A DNA stretch of 64,000 bases from Faecalibacterium prausnitzii (lineage in GTDB: Bacteria; Bacillota; Clostridia; Oscillospirales; Ruminococcaceae): the NCBI RefSeq assembly GCF_003287495.1, contig NZ_PRLE01000003.1, positions 1-64,000 of the forward strand. The letters run 5' to 3'. Shown piece after piece: positions 40,439-50,016 of the stretch. The notes under the pieces were generated by a model. That model searched no databases, was not told the origin of the DNA, and worked only from the letters and a program-made list of their open reading frames with translations. The position numbers and the translations under genes are program-made. The number at the start of each line of letters is the position of its first letter. The stretch's first letter is position 1.

Positions 40439-41395
40439 TTACTCATCATCTGTGTTCAGCTTAAAGCCCAGGGAGTCCAGCTTTGCCATGACTTCCTCGA
40501 GGCTCTTGCGGCCGAGGTTACGGACTTTCATCATCTCGTCCTCGCTCTTGCTGACCAGATCCTCCACCGTGTTGATACCGGCACGCTTCAGGCAGTTGAA
40601 CGAACGGACGCTCAGATCCAGCTCTTCAATGGTCATCTCCAGAGCCTTTTCCTTGTCGTCGTTGGTCTTCTCCACCATGATTTCGGTGCCAGCGGCCTCA
40701 TCGGACAGGTTGACAAACAGGTTCAGGTGCTCGGTCAGCACGCGGGCAGCCAGAGAAACGGCCTCCTGCGCGTTGATCGTGCCATCGGTCCAAACCTCAA
40801 TGGTCAGCTTGTCGTAATCGATCGCCTGGCCAACACGGGTGCTCTCAACGTTGTAATTCACCTTGAGCACGGGGGTGTAAATGCTATCGACGGGAAGAGT
40901 GTTGATATCGTTCTTCTCGACGATGGCCTGTTTGTTGCGCTCAGCCGGCACATAGCCGCGGCCTTTGTCGAAAGTGAGCTCCATGACGAGCTTGCCGCCC
41001 TCGCCCAGGGTCGCAATGTGCCATTCAGGGTTCAGGATCTCAATATCGTCGCCCTGCTTGATGTTGTCGGCGGTGACCTCACAGGGGCCCACTGCCTCAA
41101 CACGCACTGTCTTCGGACCATCGGTGTACAGCTTTGCAGCAATACCTTTCAGGTTCAGGACAATTTCGGTAACGTCTTCCTTGACGCCCTCAATGGTGGA
41201 GAACTCGTGAACAACGCCGTCGATCTTGACGCTGGTCACGGCGACACCGGGCAGAGAGGAAAGAAGCACACGACGCAGGCTGTTGCCCAGTGTGATGCCA
41301 AAGCCACGCTCCAGAGGTTCTGCCACGAACTTGCCATAGCGGCCGTCCGGAGACAGGCTTGCCGTTTCGATTTTGGGACGTTCAATCTCCATCAT
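40439..41395 (-). CDS. rpoA: RNA polymerase alpha subunit
   Basis: A 318-residue alpha subunit. The N-terminal dimerisation domain has [23 protein letters not shown], followed by a linker and an alpha-CTD with [25 protein letters not shown] and [11 protein letters not shown] that binds UP elements and activators. MMEIERPK starts eight bases after GGAGG. Upstream, the 113-base gap from rpsD holds two small hairpins (CCTCC/GGAGG and CCGATG/CATCGG). Confidence 0.97.
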   Translation of the reverse strand: MMEIERPKIETASLSPDGRYGKFVAEPLERGFGITLGNSLRRVLLSSLPGVAVTSVKIDGVVHEFSTIEGVKEDVTEIVLNLKGIAAKLYTDGPKTVRVEAVGPCEVTADNIKQGDDIEILNPEWHIATLGEGGKLVMELTFDKGRGYVPAERNKQAIVEKNDINTLPVDSIYTPVLKVNYNVESTRVGQAIDYDKLTIEVWTDGTINAQEAVSLAARVLTEHLNLFVNLSDEAAGTEIMVEKTNDDKEKALEMTIEELDLSVRSFNCLKRAGINTVEDLVSKSEDEMMKVRNLGRKSLEEVMAKLDSLGFKLNTDDE

Positions 41396-41508
41396 ATCTA
41401 TGCCCTCCTTGTCAAACCGATGTACTCATCGGCCCATTATTAAATTCTTTCAAAGAAAAGAATGCGAAAGATAGTCCTCCACAAAGGAGGCCCAGCCTTC
41501 TTAATGGA

Positions 41509-42111
41509 TTACTTGGAGTACAGCTCGACGATGAGGTGCTCTGCAACTTCGTAGTCGATGTCGCTGCGCTCGGGGAGCTTGGTGACGACGCCCTTCAGGG
41601 AGCCGGTCTCGCGGTTCAGCCAAGAGGGCAGAGCCACAACGGGAGCCTCGGGGCCAGTCAGCTTTGCAAACTTTGCAGAGGAGCGGCTGGACTCACGCAC
41701 TTCGATCACGTCACCGGCCTTGACCTGGTAAGAGGGGATATTGACCTTCTTGCCATTGACGGTGAAGTGAGCGTGGCTCACCAGCTGGCGAGCGTCGCGG
41801 CGGGTCTGAGCAAAGCCCAGGCGGAACACGACGTTGTCCAGGCGGCACTCCATGATCTGGAGCAGGTTCTCACCGGTCTTGCCGGGGCGAGCCTCAGCGC
41901 GCTGGTAAGCATTGTGGAACTGCTTCTCCAGAACGCCGTAGATGAACTTGACCTTCTGCTTCTCTTTCAGCTGAGATGCGTACTCAGACTGCTTCTTGCG
42001 CATGTTGCCATTGGAGTTGCGGGTAGTATTCTTCTTTGCATAGCCCATGACCGCAGGAGAAATGCCCAGGGCCTTGCAACGCTTTGCGATAGGCTGCGTA
42101 TTCTTTGCCAT
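41509..42111 (-). CDS. rpsD: 30S ribosomal protein S4
   Basis: A 200-residue primary 16S rRNA-binding protein. ECRLDNVVFRLGFAQTRRDARQLVSHAHFTVNGKKVNIPSYQV is the S4 RNA-binding domain. It lacks the N-terminal CxxC zinc cluster of the C+ type (NTQPIAKRCKALGISPAVMGYAKKNT has a single Cys), a C- type. It is located between rpsK and rpoA, as in other Firmicutes. Confidence 0.97.
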   Translation of the reverse strand: MAKNTQPIAKRCKALGISPAVMGYAKKNTTRNSNGNMRKKQSEYASQLKEKQKVKFIYGVLEKQFHNAYQRAEARPGKTGENLLQIMECRLDNVVFRLGFAQTRRDARQLVSHAHFTVNGKKVNIPSYQVKAGDVIEVRESSRSSAKFAKLTGPEAPVVALPSWLNRETGSLKGVVTKLPERSDIDYEVAEHLIVELYSK

Positions 42112-42131
42112 AATTCAATTTCCTCCTTCGA

Positions 42132-42542
42132 TCAGACACGACGGCGCTTCGGGGGACGGCAGCCGTTGTGGGGGATAGGAGTCACGTCCTTGATCAGGGT
42201 GACTTCCAGGCCGGTAGCCTGCAGCGCGCGGATAGCGGACTCACGGCCAGCGCCGGGGCCCTTGACGTAGACTTCAACAGTCTTCATGCCATGCTCGATA
42301 GCAACCTTAGCTGCGGTCTCAGCAGCAGACTGGGCTGCAAACGGGGTGCTCTTGCGGCTGCCACGGAAGTTCAGGGAGCCAGAGGAGCACCAGGACACTG
42401 CATTACCCTGCAGGTCGGTGATGGTAACAACAGTATTGTTGAAGGTAGACTGGATATGAGCCTGACCAGCAGCAATGTTCTTGCGCTCTTTCCGCTTCAT
42501 GCGGACATTTGCGCCCTTTTTGGCGTTATTTGCACTTGCCAT
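42132..42542 (-). CDS. rpsK: 30S ribosomal protein S11
   Basis: 136 residues. [48 protein letters not shown] and the C-terminal [11 protein letters not shown] are characteristic. A platform protein of the small subunit, it lies 14 bases after rpsM. Confidence 0.97.
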   Translation of the reverse strand: MASANNAKKGANVRMKRKERKNIAAGQAHIQSTFNNTVVTITDLQGNAVSWCSSGSLNFRGSRKSTPFAAQSAAETAAKVAIEHGMKTVEVYVKGPGAGRESAIRALQATGLEVTLIKDVTPIPHNGCRPPKRRRV

Positions 42543-42556
42543 TTCTCAAATCCTCC

Positions 42557-42928
42557 TTACTTCTTCTTGTTAGCGACAGTGCGCTTCGGGCCCTTGCAGG
42601 TACGTGCATTGGTCTTGGTGCGCTGGCCGCGGCAGGGCAGATTCTTGCGATGGCGAGTGCCACGGAAAGACTGGATCTCAACCAGGCGCTTGATGTCCAG
42701 AGCAACGTTGCGGCGCAGGTCGCCCTCAACGATGATGTTAGCCTGATCGATGTAGTCACGGATCTTAGCCTCTTCTTCCAGAGTCAGGTCCTTGACGCGG
42801 GTATCGGGGTTGATGCCAGTTGCTTCCAGGATCTTGTTCGCAGTGGTCTGACCGATACCGTAAACGTAGGTGAGACCCACCTGAACGCGCTTCTCGCGGG
42901 GCAGGTCAACGCCGGCAATACGTGCCAT
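42557..42928 (-). CDS. rpsM: 30S ribosomal protein S13
   Basis: 123 residues from ATG 42928 ([15 protein letters not shown]), preceded by [28 protein letters not shown] and [21 protein letters not shown] are conserved. S13 bridges the subunits and contacts the tRNA. The alpha operon order rpmJ-rpsM-rpsK-rpsD-rpoA-rplQ is kept. Confidence 0.97.
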   Translation of the reverse strand: MARIAGVDLPREKRVQVGLTYVYGIGQTTANKILEATGINPDTRVKDLTLEEEAKIRDYIDQANIIVEGDLRRNVALDIKRLVEIQSFRGTRHRKNLPCRGQRTKTNARTCKGPKRTVANKKK

Positions 42929-43010
42929 AGTAGTTTCCTCCAAAAATCATCCCATGTCCGTGTCGGGGTCTGCGCCGGGACTCTACGCACTTGACCCCCA
43001 GGCGCCCGAA

Positions 43011-43124
43011 TTAGCCCTGGCGCTGCTTATGCTTGGGGTTCTGGCAAATGACCATCACGCGGCCTTTGCGGCGGATGACCTTGCACTTTTCGCAGATGGG
43101 TTTCACGGAAGGCTTGACCTTCAT
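43011..43124 (-). CDS. rpmJ: 50S ribosomal protein L36
   Basis: A 37-residue protein: [19 protein letters not shown], then [18 protein letters not shown]. CxxC plus Cys and His form the zinc ribbon, so it is the C+ type of L36. It is too short for most ORF finders but certain by sequence and by its place between infA and rpsM. An SD AGGAGG precedes it. Confidence 0.97.
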   Translation of the reverse strand: MKVKPSVKPICEKCKVIRRKGRVMVICQNPKHKQRQG

Positions 43125-43159
43125 GATGTTGAACCTCCTTTTGGTTGATACCCTGGTGC

Positions 43160-43411
43160 TTATTTGGAGCGCCAGGTGATGCGGCCCTTTGAAAGATCAT
43201 AGGGCGACATTTCGACGGTGACCTTGTCCCCGGGCAGGATTCGGATGAAATTGGTCCGGAGCTTGCCGGAGATGTGCGCTAAGAGGACGTGCCCACTGGG
43301 TGTGAGCTTCCCGGTGTTCTTATCCTCGCTCAACATTTCCACCTTGAAGATGGCGTTGGGCATGGCTTCACGCACGATGCCTTCGATTTCGATGACGTCT
43401 TCTTTAGACAA
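43160..43411 (-). CDS. infA: translation initiation factor IF-1, with insertion and TTG start
   Basis: An OB-fold initiation factor of 83 residues against the usual 72. [26 protein letters not shown] and [41 protein letters not shown] are intact. The extra 11 residues (about 28-38, [11 protein letters not shown]) sit in the strand 2-3 loop. The start codon is TTG (43409-43411), eight bases after AGGAGG, and no ATG alternative exists. It heads the alpha operon from its own promoter at 43572-43600. Confidence 0.93.
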   Translation of the reverse strand: MSKEDVIEIEGIVREAMPNAIFKVEMLSEDKNTGKLTPSGHVLLAHISGKLRTNFIRILPGDKVTVEMSPYDLSKGRITWRSK

Positions 43412-43571
43412 GCTATTTGCCTCCTCATTTGGATCTGCTCAGTTTGTCGTGTAGGGACGGACAGGCGGCGATGAAAGCCACATACTTCTTCTCCTGCGGC
43501 ACAAAATCCGCAAAGTGGGCAGAAAATCCCTGTCCACCGAGAAAGCATCTGGCTGTCACGGCCATTTATAG

Positions 43572-43600
43572 ATTATACACCTTTCGCCGCCATTTTGCAA
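43572..43600 (-). promoter_or_regulatory. promoter of the infA-rpmJ-rpsM-rpsK-rpsD-rpoA-rplQ operon
   Basis: Minus-strand TTGCAA (43595-43600), 17-nt spacer, perfect TATAAT (43572-43577). It leaves a leader of about 155 bases before infA, in which a 46-codon frame has no SD and is not supported as a gene. Confidence 0.85.
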
Positions 43601-43621
43601 GTACTTTTTTCCGTATTTCCG

Positions 43622-43658
43622 ATAAAAATTTCCGCCTCGTTTCGGAGGCGGAAATTCC
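43622..43658 (-). terminator. terminator after map
   Basis: TTTCCGCCTC-gttt-cGAGGCGGAAA stem with AATTTTTATC on the map strand. It separates the spc-adk-map transcript from the infA operon. Confidence 0.7.
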
Positions 43659-43754
43659 GGTTCCGTTTTGCGCGCTTGCACCGCGTAAAACAAATTTTTT
43701 CACAAAAACTTAGCAGATTTGCACAAAGTCAGACTCGTTTGCTGCCTGCAAAGC

Positions 43755-44546
43755 TTATTTCAAGGAGAACTTCTCCGGGTCGAAATCCGGATCATCCCAG
43801 AAACGGGTCATGATCTCGGTGTGGTCTTTCAGGATGGCGATGGAGTGCTCAAAGTGGGCAGCCAGGCCGCCGTCCTTGGTCTTGACCGTCCAGCCATCGC
43901 TCAGCTGCTTGATCTTGCAGTCATACTGGCAGATCATGGGCTCAATGGCAATGGTCATGCCCGGCACCAGACGCGGGCCGCGGCCTGCGTGGCCATAGTT
44001 GGGCACTTCGGGGTCCTCGTGCAGCTCACGGCCGGTGCCGTGGCCCACGAACTCCCGCACCACCGAGAAACCGGCGTCCTCGCAGTAGGTCTGGACAGCC
44101 TGGCCGATGTCGCCAATGCGGTTGCCCGCGATGGCCTGCTCGATGCCCTTATAAAGAGACGCCTTGGTCACATCCATCAGGCGCTGTGCTTCGAGATCGA
44201 CCTTGCCCACCGCATAGGTGCAGGCATTGTCGCCGTTGAAGCCGTCGATCTTGGCGCCGGTGTCAATGCTGACGATGTCGCCCGGGCGAATGACCTGGTC
44301 GTGAGACGGGATACCATGAATAATGGTATCGTTCAGGCTGATGCAGGCCGTGCCAGGGAAGCCGTACAAGCCCTTGAAGTTGGGCTTGCCGCCGTGCTTG
44401 ATGATAAAATCATAGATGATCTTATCCAGTTCCCAGGTGGTCATACCAGCCTCGATGTGCTCTCCGCCATATTTCAGGGCAGCCGCGCTCAGGGCGTTGG
44501 CCCGGCGCATTCCGTCCAGTTCTTTCGCATTCTTGATCTGAATCAC
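43755..44546 (-). CDS. map: methionine aminopeptidase type I
   Basis: A 263-residue enzyme that removes initiator methionine after deformylation. The dimetal ligands fall in SIDTGAKIDGFNGDNACTY (first two Asp), GHGTGRELHEDP (His), IEPMI (Glu) and HFEHSIAI (Glu). It has no N-terminal zinc extension. The start is two bases after the adk stop, so the genes are coupled. Confidence 0.96.
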   Translation of the reverse strand: MIQIKNAKELDGMRRANALSAAALKYGGEHIEAGMTTWELDKIIYDFIIKHGGKPNFKGLYGFPGTACISLNDTIIHGIPSHDQVIRPGDIVSIDTGAKIDGFNGDNACTYAVGKVDLEAQRLMDVTKASLYKGIEQAIAGNRIGDIGQAVQTYCEDAGFSVVREFVGHGTGRELHEDPEVPNYGHAGRGPRLVPGMTIAIEPMICQYDCKIKQLSDGWTVKTKDGGLAAHFEHSIAILKDHTEIMTRFWDDPDFDPEKFSLK

Positions 44547-44548
44547 TT

Positions 44549-45181
44549 TTATGCCTCCAAAGCCTTCATCACTTCTGCCGTGGTGGCCTCGATGGACGGG
44601 CTGAACGGGATGACCGCCAGCTTGTTGCGCTCCTTGTAGAATGCCACCAGCGGCTCGGTCTGCTCGTGATAGGCTTTCAGACGGTCGAGCACGGTGGCGG
44701 GCTCGTCATCCTTACGGGTGACCAGCTTGCCGCCGCAACAGTCGCACACGCCCTCCACTTTGCTCTTCTTGTTGATGATGTGGTAGCTTGCGCCGCACTT
44801 CTCGCAGACGCGGCGGCCGCCCATGCGCTCCACGATGACTTCATCGGCCACGGACAGCTCCACAGCCTTGTCGATCTGGATGCCCATTTTCTCAATGGCC
44901 TCTGCCTGTGCGATGGTGCGGGGCACACCGTCCAGGATAAAACCGTTTGCGCAGTCCGGCTGAGCCAGACGCTCTTTCAGGATGCCGATGATGACTTCAT
45001 CGGGCACCAGAGCACCGGCGTCCATAAAACTCTTGGCTTTCAGGCCCATCTCGGTGCCATCCTTGACAGCAGCGCGGAGGATATTGCCCGTGCTGATGGA
45101 GGGGATGTTCAGCTTTGCGCAGAGGATCTCGGCCTGCGTGCCCTTACCGGCGCCGGGAGCGCCCAACAGAATCAGATTCAT
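44549..45181 (-). CDS. adk: adenylate kinase, zinc LID type
   Basis: A 210-residue kinase that converts AMP and ATP to two ADP. P-loop GAPGAGKGTQ, AMP site ISTGNILR and DGVPRT. The LID contains CEKCGASYH ... CDCCGG, the four-cysteine zinc site typical of Gram-positives. It follows secY across a terminator-like hairpin but precedes map closely. Confidence 0.97.
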   Translation of the reverse strand: MNLILLGAPGAGKGTQAEILCAKLNIPSISTGNILRAAVKDGTEMGLKAKSFMDAGALVPDEVIIGILKERLAQPDCANGFILDGVPRTIAQAEAIEKMGIQIDKAVELSVADEVIVERMGGRRVCEKCGASYHIINKKSKVEGVCDCCGGKLVTRKDDEPATVLDRLKAYHEQTEPLVAFYKERNKLAVIPFSPSIEATTAEVMKALEA

Positions 45182-45242
45182 AGGATTTCTCCTTTCCTTG
45201 GTTCAAGGATATGTTGTTTGAGCCAACTAACGGTTCACCAAA

Positions 45243-45294
45243 GCAAAAAAGCACTGAAAAGTCCGAGCGTACTCTCCTTTCCAGTGCTTTCTCA
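45243..45294 (-). terminator. terminator-like hairpin between secY and adk
   Basis: Minus-strand AAAGCACTG pairs with CAGTGCTTT around a 25-nt loop, followed by TTTTGC. It would let adk-map be expressed at a different level from the upstream ribosomal genes. Confidence 0.55.
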
Positions 45295-45318
45295 CATCAG
45301 TGCTTTAATTGTTTGGGA

Positions 45319-46614
45319 TCAGCCCAGGAAGCCCTTGTGGTTGCGCATCGTCATAAAGCTGTCGAGGCTGCGGGTGGTGTCAAGCGCCACACCAACCACG
45401 ATCAGCAGGCTGGTACCGCCCAGCTGGATGCTCATACCGGTCAGGTTGCCCAGAATGATCGGCAGTACAGCCACCGCAGCCAGGAAGATCGCGCCCAGGA
45501 GGGTGATCTTGTTCAGGGTGCGGGTGATGAAATCGCTGGTCGGCTTGCCGGGACGGAAGCCGGGGATCGAGCCGTTGTTGCGGCGCAGATTGTTGGCGAT
45601 CTCAACGGGGTTGTACTGGATGGCCACATAGAAGTAGTTAAAGGCCAGGATCAGCAGCAGGTAGATGACGACGTACAGCAGCGACGTGTAGTTAAAGGTA
45701 TGGAAAAATGCATACCAGAACGGATGCGCTGCCTGGTCGATCTGCAAAAAGCTGCCGATCGTGCCCGGGATCGAGACCAGAGCGGAAGCGAAGATGATCG
45801 GCATGACACCGCTCATGTTCAGCTTCAGCGGCAGGTAGCTGTTCTGCCCGCCCATCTGCTTGCGGCCCACCACGCGCTTGGCGTACTGGATGGTGATACG
45901 GCGCTCAGCGTTCGTCATAATGACAATGAACACGATCACGACCAGTGCCAGAACGACCAGCAGGGGCAGCAGAATGTAGAACTGGGTCTCACCAGCGGCG
46001 GCGCGGGTCAGCAGACCGGCAACCGTCGTGTACAGGGAAGACCAGTTGGAAACGATCGAAGAGAAGATCAGGAGGGACAGGCCATTGCCAATGCCCTTGT
46101 CATCGATCTGCTCGCCGCACCAGGTGATCAGCTGAGCACCCGCGGTGAACGTTGCAATGATGACCACGGCGGTAAAGATACCGGCCGTGCCGCTCGTATA
46201 CTTCAGTGCGCCCATATTGCGGATCACGAAATAGTAGCCAATGCTCATCACCAGACCGATGATGCCGCCGGCGTACCGGGTGATCTGCTGCAGCTTGGTC
46301 TGTCCGTCGGGTTCCTTTGCCAGGTTCTCCAGCGAGGGGATTGCAACGGTCAGCAGCTGCACAATGATGGAGGCGTTGATATAGGGTGTCACACCTAACG
46401 CGAAGAGCGTGCACCGGGACAGCGCACCGCCGCTCATCATATCCAGATAAGCGAGCATGTTGCCGTTGGAGAACATCTGCGTCAGTGCAGAGCTCGTGAT
46501 AAACGGCACCGGAATCGCACTGCCCAGACGATACACCACGAGGATCGCCAGCGTGAACAGGAGACGATTTTTAAGCTCGGGGATCTTCCATGCGTTACGG
46601 AATGTCTGGAACAC
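45319..46614 (-). CDS. secY: protein translocase subunit SecY
   Basis: A 431-residue, ten-helix channel of the Sec translocon. The N-terminus is MFQTFRNAWKIPELKNRLLFTLAILVVYRLG and TPYINASIIVQLL is conserved in the family. It lies immediately after rplO (two bases), as usual at the end of spc. Confidence 0.97.
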   Translation of the reverse strand: MFQTFRNAWKIPELKNRLLFTLAILVVYRLGSAIPVPFITSSALTQMFSNGNMLAYLDMMSGGALSRCTLFALGVTPYINASIIVQLLTVAIPSLENLAKEPDGQTKLQQITRYAGGIIGLVMSIGYYFVIRNMGALKYTSGTAGIFTAVVIIATFTAGAQLITWCGEQIDDKGIGNGLSLLIFSSIVSNWSSLYTTVAGLLTRAAAGETQFYILLPLLVVLALVVIVFIVIMTNAERRITIQYAKRVVGRKQMGGQNSYLPLKLNMSGVMPIIFASALVSIPGTIGSFLQIDQAAHPFWYAFFHTFNYTSLLYVVIYLLLILAFNYFYVAIQYNPVEIANNLRRNNGSIPGFRPGKPTSDFITRTLNKITLLGAIFLAAVAVLPIILGNLTGMSIQLGGTSLLIVVGVALDTTRSLDSFMTMRNHKGFLG

Positions 46615-46615
46615 C

Positions 46616-47056
46616 TTACATCACCTCAGCCTTTCCGCCTGCCTTCTCGATTTTCTCTTTGGCAGAAGCGGAATAGGCTGCGGCTTTCACGGTCAGAGCC
46701 TTGGTCAGCTCGCCGTTGCCCAGGACCTTAACGCCGTCCAGGGTCTTCTTGACCAGACCCTTTGCCTTCAGAGCCTCGGTGTCAACGACAGCGCCAGCCT
46801 CGAAAGCTGCCTCCAGGTCCGCCACGTTAACAATGGCGTACTGGGTAGCAAAGATGTTGTTAAAGCCAACCTTCGGCAGGCGGCGTGCCAGAGGCATCTG
46901 GCCGCCCTCGAAACCAGCGTGCTTCACGCCGGAACGGGCCTTCTGGCCCTTGCTGCCGAAACCGGCAGTCTTGCCATTGCCGGAGCCAATGCCGCGGCCC
47001 TTACGGGTCACAGCCTTGTTTGCGCCGGGAATCGCGTGCAGTTCATGAAGTTTCAT
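46616..47056 (-). CDS. rplO: 50S ribosomal protein L15
   Basis: 146 residues. [43 protein letters not shown] is the glycine-rich RNA-binding N-terminus. It lies between rpmD and secY. Confidence 0.97.
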   Translation of the reverse strand: MKLHELHAIPGANKAVTRKGRGIGSGNGKTAGFGSKGQKARSGVKHAGFEGGQMPLARRLPKVGFNNIFATQYAIVNVADLEAAFEAGAVVDTEALKAKGLVKKTLDGVKVLGNGELTKALTVKAAAYSASAKEKIEKAGGKAEVM

Positions 47057-47076
47057 TATGCGTATACCCCCTGCTA

Positions 47077-47262
47077 TTAGGCTTCGGTGACGCTGAGCAG
47101 GAAGCCGATCTTCTTGATCTTGCCCTGCGTAGCGGCATTGTCAGGCTGAACGGTAACGTCGCCCGGCTTCTTCAGGCCCAGGGCCTCAGCGGTAGCGATC
47201 TGCTTGTCGCCGCGGCCGATCAGGCTCTTCTTCAGCTCGATCTTGAGCATCTTATCTGCCAT
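47077..47262 (-). CDS. rpmD: 50S ribosomal protein L30
   Basis: 61 residues: [36 protein letters not shown]. Short bacterial L30 in its normal place between rpsE and rplO. Confidence 0.95.
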   Translation of the reverse strand: MADKMLKIELKKSLIGRGDKQIATAEALGLKKPGDVTVQPDNAATQGKIKKIGFLLSVTEA

Positions 47263-47276
47263 GGTTTGTTACCTCC

Positions 47277-47777
47277 TTAACCCAGAATTTCTTTCACGGT
47301 CTTGCCGCGCTTCTCAGCGACGGACTCCGCGCTGACCAGGCCGCACAGACCTGCGAAGGTAGCAGAAACAACGTTGATGGGGTTGTTGGAACGCATAGAC
47401 TTCGCACGGATGTCCTTGATGCCAGCAGCCTCAATGACGGCACGCACCGGGCCGCCGGCGATCATGCCGGTACCGGGAGCAGCCGGCTTGAGCAGAACAG
47501 CGCCTGCGCCGTACTTGCCGACGATCTCGTGGGGGATGGTGGTGCCCTTCATGGCAACCTTGTGCATATTCTTCTTGGCAGCAGCCTCACCCTTGCGGAT
47601 TGCCTCAGGCACTTCGCCGGACTTGCCGATGCCGTAGCCGATGTTGCCCTTGCCGTCGCCCACAACGACCAGAGCGGCAAACTTCATGATGCGGCCGCCC
47701 TTGACCGTCTTGGAAACGCGGTTGATGGAGACAACCTTGGTGATCATGCCGTCGTCTTCACGGTTTCTCATAGCCAT
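47277..47777 (-). CDS. rpsE: 30S ribosomal protein S5
   Basis: 166 residues. [51 protein letters not shown] includes the double-stranded RNA-binding domain. S5 contributes to decoding fidelity. GGAGG precedes the start. Confidence 0.97.
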   Translation of the reverse strand: MAMRNREDDGMITKVVSINRVSKTVKGGRIMKFAALVVVGDGKGNIGYGIGKSGEVPEAIRKGEAAAKKNMHKVAMKGTTIPHEIVGKYGAGAVLLKPAAPGTGMIAGGPVRAVIEAAGIKDIRAKSMRSNNPINVVSATFAGLCGLVSAESVAEKRGKTVKEILG

Positions 47778-47796
47778 AATGTGTTTCCTCCTCTCA

Positions 47797-48156
47797 TTAC
47801 AGCTTCAGGCCGCCCTCACGGGCGCCCTCAGCCAGGGCCTTAACACGGCCATGATAAACGTAACCGCCACGGTCGAACACGACCTCGGTGATGCCCTTTT
47901 CCAGAGCCTTTGCTGCGATCTTCTTGCCGATCTCAGCAGCGGCCTCGACGTTGCCGCCGAAACCGTTGAAGTCCTTGTCCATAGTGGAAGCCGACACCAG
48001 AGTCACGCCCTGCTCATCATCGATGATCTGAGCGTAAATGTGCTTGGCGGAGCGGAAAACATCCAGGCGAGGACGTGCTGCGGTGCCGCTGATCTTGTTA
48101 CGAACGCGGCGATGACGACGAAGACGAGCTTCGTTCTTGTCGATCTGCTTAACCAT
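47797..48156 (-). CDS. rplR: 50S ribosomal protein L18
   Basis: 119 residues. [37 protein letters not shown] is the conserved 5S rRNA-binding region. Normal spc operon position. Confidence 0.97.
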   Translation of the reverse strand: MVKQIDKNEARLRRHRRVRNKISGTAARPRLDVFRSAKHIYAQIIDDEQGVTLVSASTMDKDFNGFGGNVEAAAEIGKKIAAKALEKGITEVVFDRGGYVYHGRVKALAEGAREGGLKL

Positions 48157-48174
48157 TGTCTTTCACTCCTTACC

Positions 48175-48726
48175 TTATTTCTTGCCCTTGCCGGCCTTGC
48201 CTTCTTTGTGCTTGACAACCTCGCCCTCGTAGCGGATGCCCTTGCCCTTGTACGGCTCAGGCGGCTTCTTGGCGCGGATCTCGGCGGCGTACTGGCCAAC
48301 CTTCTGCTTGTCAATACCGGTAACAGTGAAGTGGTTGGGATCCTGCCACACAATGGTGCAATCCTCGGTATCGGGGATGTTCACCTGGTGGGAGAAGCCC
48401 AGGTTCATAACCAGGTTGGAGCCCTGCTTCTGGCAGCGCAGGCCAACACCCACGATCTCCAGCTTCTTCTCGTAACCGTTCACAACACCGTTGACCATGT
48501 TCGCGATGTTGGTACGGGTCAGGCCGTGCAGGCTGCGGGCCTGGGGTTCGTCATTGGGGCGGGTAACCAAAACCTCATTGCCCTCGACCTTAACGGTCAT
48601 CAGGGGATGATAGTTGGAATTCAGGCTGCCCTTGGGGCCCTTGACGGCGACGGTATGTGCTGCCTCATCGACAGTGACAGTAACGCCGGCAGGAATGACG
48701 ATGGGTTTTCTTCCAATTCTCGACAT
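48175..48726 (-). CDS. rplF: 50S ribosomal protein L6
   Basis: 183 residues, two L6 repeats: MSRIGRKPIVIPAGVTVTVDEAAHTVAVKGPKG ... NIPDTEDCTIVWQDPNHFTVTGIDKQKVGQYAAEIR. Typical for the family. Confidence 0.97.
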   Translation of the reverse strand: MSRIGRKPIVIPAGVTVTVDEAAHTVAVKGPKGSLNSNYHPLMTVKVEGNEVLVTRPNDEPQARSLHGLTRTNIANMVNGVVNGYEKKLEIVGVGLRCQKQGSNLVMNLGFSHQVNIPDTEDCTIVWQDPNHFTVTGIDKQKVGQYAAEIRAKKPPEPYKGKGIRYEGEVVKHKEGKAGKGKK

Positions 48727-48743
48727 TGTCTTTTACCCCTTTC

Positions 48744-49142
48744 TTACCACACAAAGGCCAGGACCTCGCCGCCAACGTGCGCAGCACGAGCAGCCTTATC
48801 GGTCATGATGCCCTTAGAGGTGGAAATGATTGCGGTGCCCAGGCCCTTCATGACCTTCGGCATATCCTCGCAGTTGGTGTAGATGCGCAGGCCGGGCTTG
48901 GACACGCGGCGCAGACCAGCGATAACGGGCTCGCCGTTTGCCTGGTACTTCAGGGTGACAACGATGGTGCCCTGGACGGTGTCGTTCTTCACCTGCATGC
49001 CCTTGATGTAGCCCTCGTCAACCAGAATCTGGCAGATAGCCTTCTTCATGTTGGAAGCGGGGATCTCCACAGAAGGGTGTTTGGCAGTGCTAGCGTTGCG
49101 GATGCGAGTCAGCAGGTCCGCGATAGGATCAGTAATCTGCAT
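48744..49142 (-). CDS. rpsH: 30S ribosomal protein S8
   Basis: 132 residues. [34 protein letters not shown] and the end [28 protein letters not shown] are conserved. In other bacteria S8 represses its own operon. The preceding intergenic hairpin (49189-49219) is a candidate site. Confidence 0.97.
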   Translation of the reverse strand: MQITDPIADLLTRIRNASTAKHPSVEIPASNMKKAICQILVDEGYIKGMQVKNDTVQGTIVVTLKYQANGEPVIAGLRRVSKPGLRIYTNCEDMPKVMKGLGTAIISTSKGIMTDKAARAAHVGGEVLAFVW

Positions 49143-49188
49143 TTGCCACTAACCTCCTTAGATTAGCTCTCATTTGTTTTATAATGAT

Positions 49189-49219
49189 ACCGCCCCGAAA
49201 CACGTTTGCCCGGGGCGGA
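49189..49219 (-). promoter_or_regulatory. stem-loop between rpsN and rpsH
   Basis: CCGCCCCG and CGGGGCGG pair around a 13-nt loop, in the only sizeable gap (108 bases) of the S10-spc part apart from rplC-rpsJ. It could be an S8 control site or an RNA processing element. Confidence 0.45.
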
Positions 49220-49250
49220 TATCCGACAGTTTATCCAGCCTCTGGTTTAA

Positions 49251-49436
49251 TTACCAGGAAGCCTTCTTGACGCCCGGGATCTCGCCCTTGTAGGCCAGCT
49301 CACGGAAGCACACACGGCACACGCCGTACTTGCGCAGCACGGAGTGGGGGCGGCCGCAGATGCGGCAGCGGGTGTATGCGCGGGTAGAGAACTTAGCAGG
49401 ACGAGACTGCTTCAGCTTCATAGACAGTTTAGCCAT
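49251..49436 (-). CDS. rpsN: 30S ribosomal protein S14, zinc type
   Basis: 61 residues, the short Z form with [25 protein letters not shown] (two CxxC pairs). No zinc-independent paralogue is in the window. Confidence 0.97.
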   Translation of the reverse strand: MAKLSMKLKQSRPAKFSTRAYTRCRICGRPHSVLRKYGVCRVCFRELAYKGEIPGVKKASW

Positions 49437-49453
49437 TGTACAAATCTCCTCCC

Positions 49454-49999
49454 TTAGTTGTTCTCTGCAAACGGAGCGCCCAGAGCTTTCAGCAGCTCCT
49501 TGCCCTCTTCGTCAGTCTTGGCAGTGGTGACAAAGCAGACATCCATGCCGCGGACTGCATCGACCTTATCGAAGTCGATCTCAGGGAAGATGATCTGCTC
49601 CTTGATGCCGCAGGCAAAGTTGCCACGGCCATCGAAGCCATTGCCGTTGATGCCGCGGAAGTCGCGGACACGGGGCAGAGCCACGTTGAAGAAGCGATCG
49701 ACGAACTCATACATACGCTCACCGCGCAGGGTGACCTTGCAGCCGATGGGAGTGCCCTGGCGCAGCTTAAAGTTAGCAACGCTCTTCTTGGCACGGCAGA
49801 CGACTGCCTTCTGGCCAGTGATCTGGCCCAGATCCTTCATGACAGCTTCCAGGATCTTCTCGTTGTCCTTGGCTTCGCCGCAGGCAACGTTGATGACGAC
49901 CTTGTCCAGCTTGGGGATCTGCATAACGCTCTTGTAACCGAACTTCTTGTTCAGAGCAGGAGCAATTTCATTGACATACTGTTCTTTCAAACGAGCCAT
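49454..49999 (-). CDS. rplE: 50S ribosomal protein L5
   Basis: 181 residues. [29 protein letters not shown] and [27 protein letters not shown] are conserved. It binds 5S rRNA and the P-site tRNA. Confidence 0.97.
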   Translation of the reverse strand: MARLKEQYVNEIAPALNKKFGYKSVMQIPKLDKVVINVACGEAKDNEKILEAVMKDLGQITGQKAVVCRAKKSVANFKLRQGTPIGCKVTLRGERMYEFVDRFFNVALPRVRDFRGINGNGFDGRGNFACGIKEQIIFPEIDFDKVDAVRGMDVCFVTTAKTDEEGKELLKALGAPFAENN

Positions 50000-50016
50000 T
50001 GTTCCTTACTCCTTTC

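Noticed and set aside
43435-43575. 46-codon frame between map and infA on the minus strand, in the position where some Clostridia carry a KOW-domain gene
   Set aside because: No SD sequence, start codon within a few bases of the expected transcription start, and no KOW motif in the translation.
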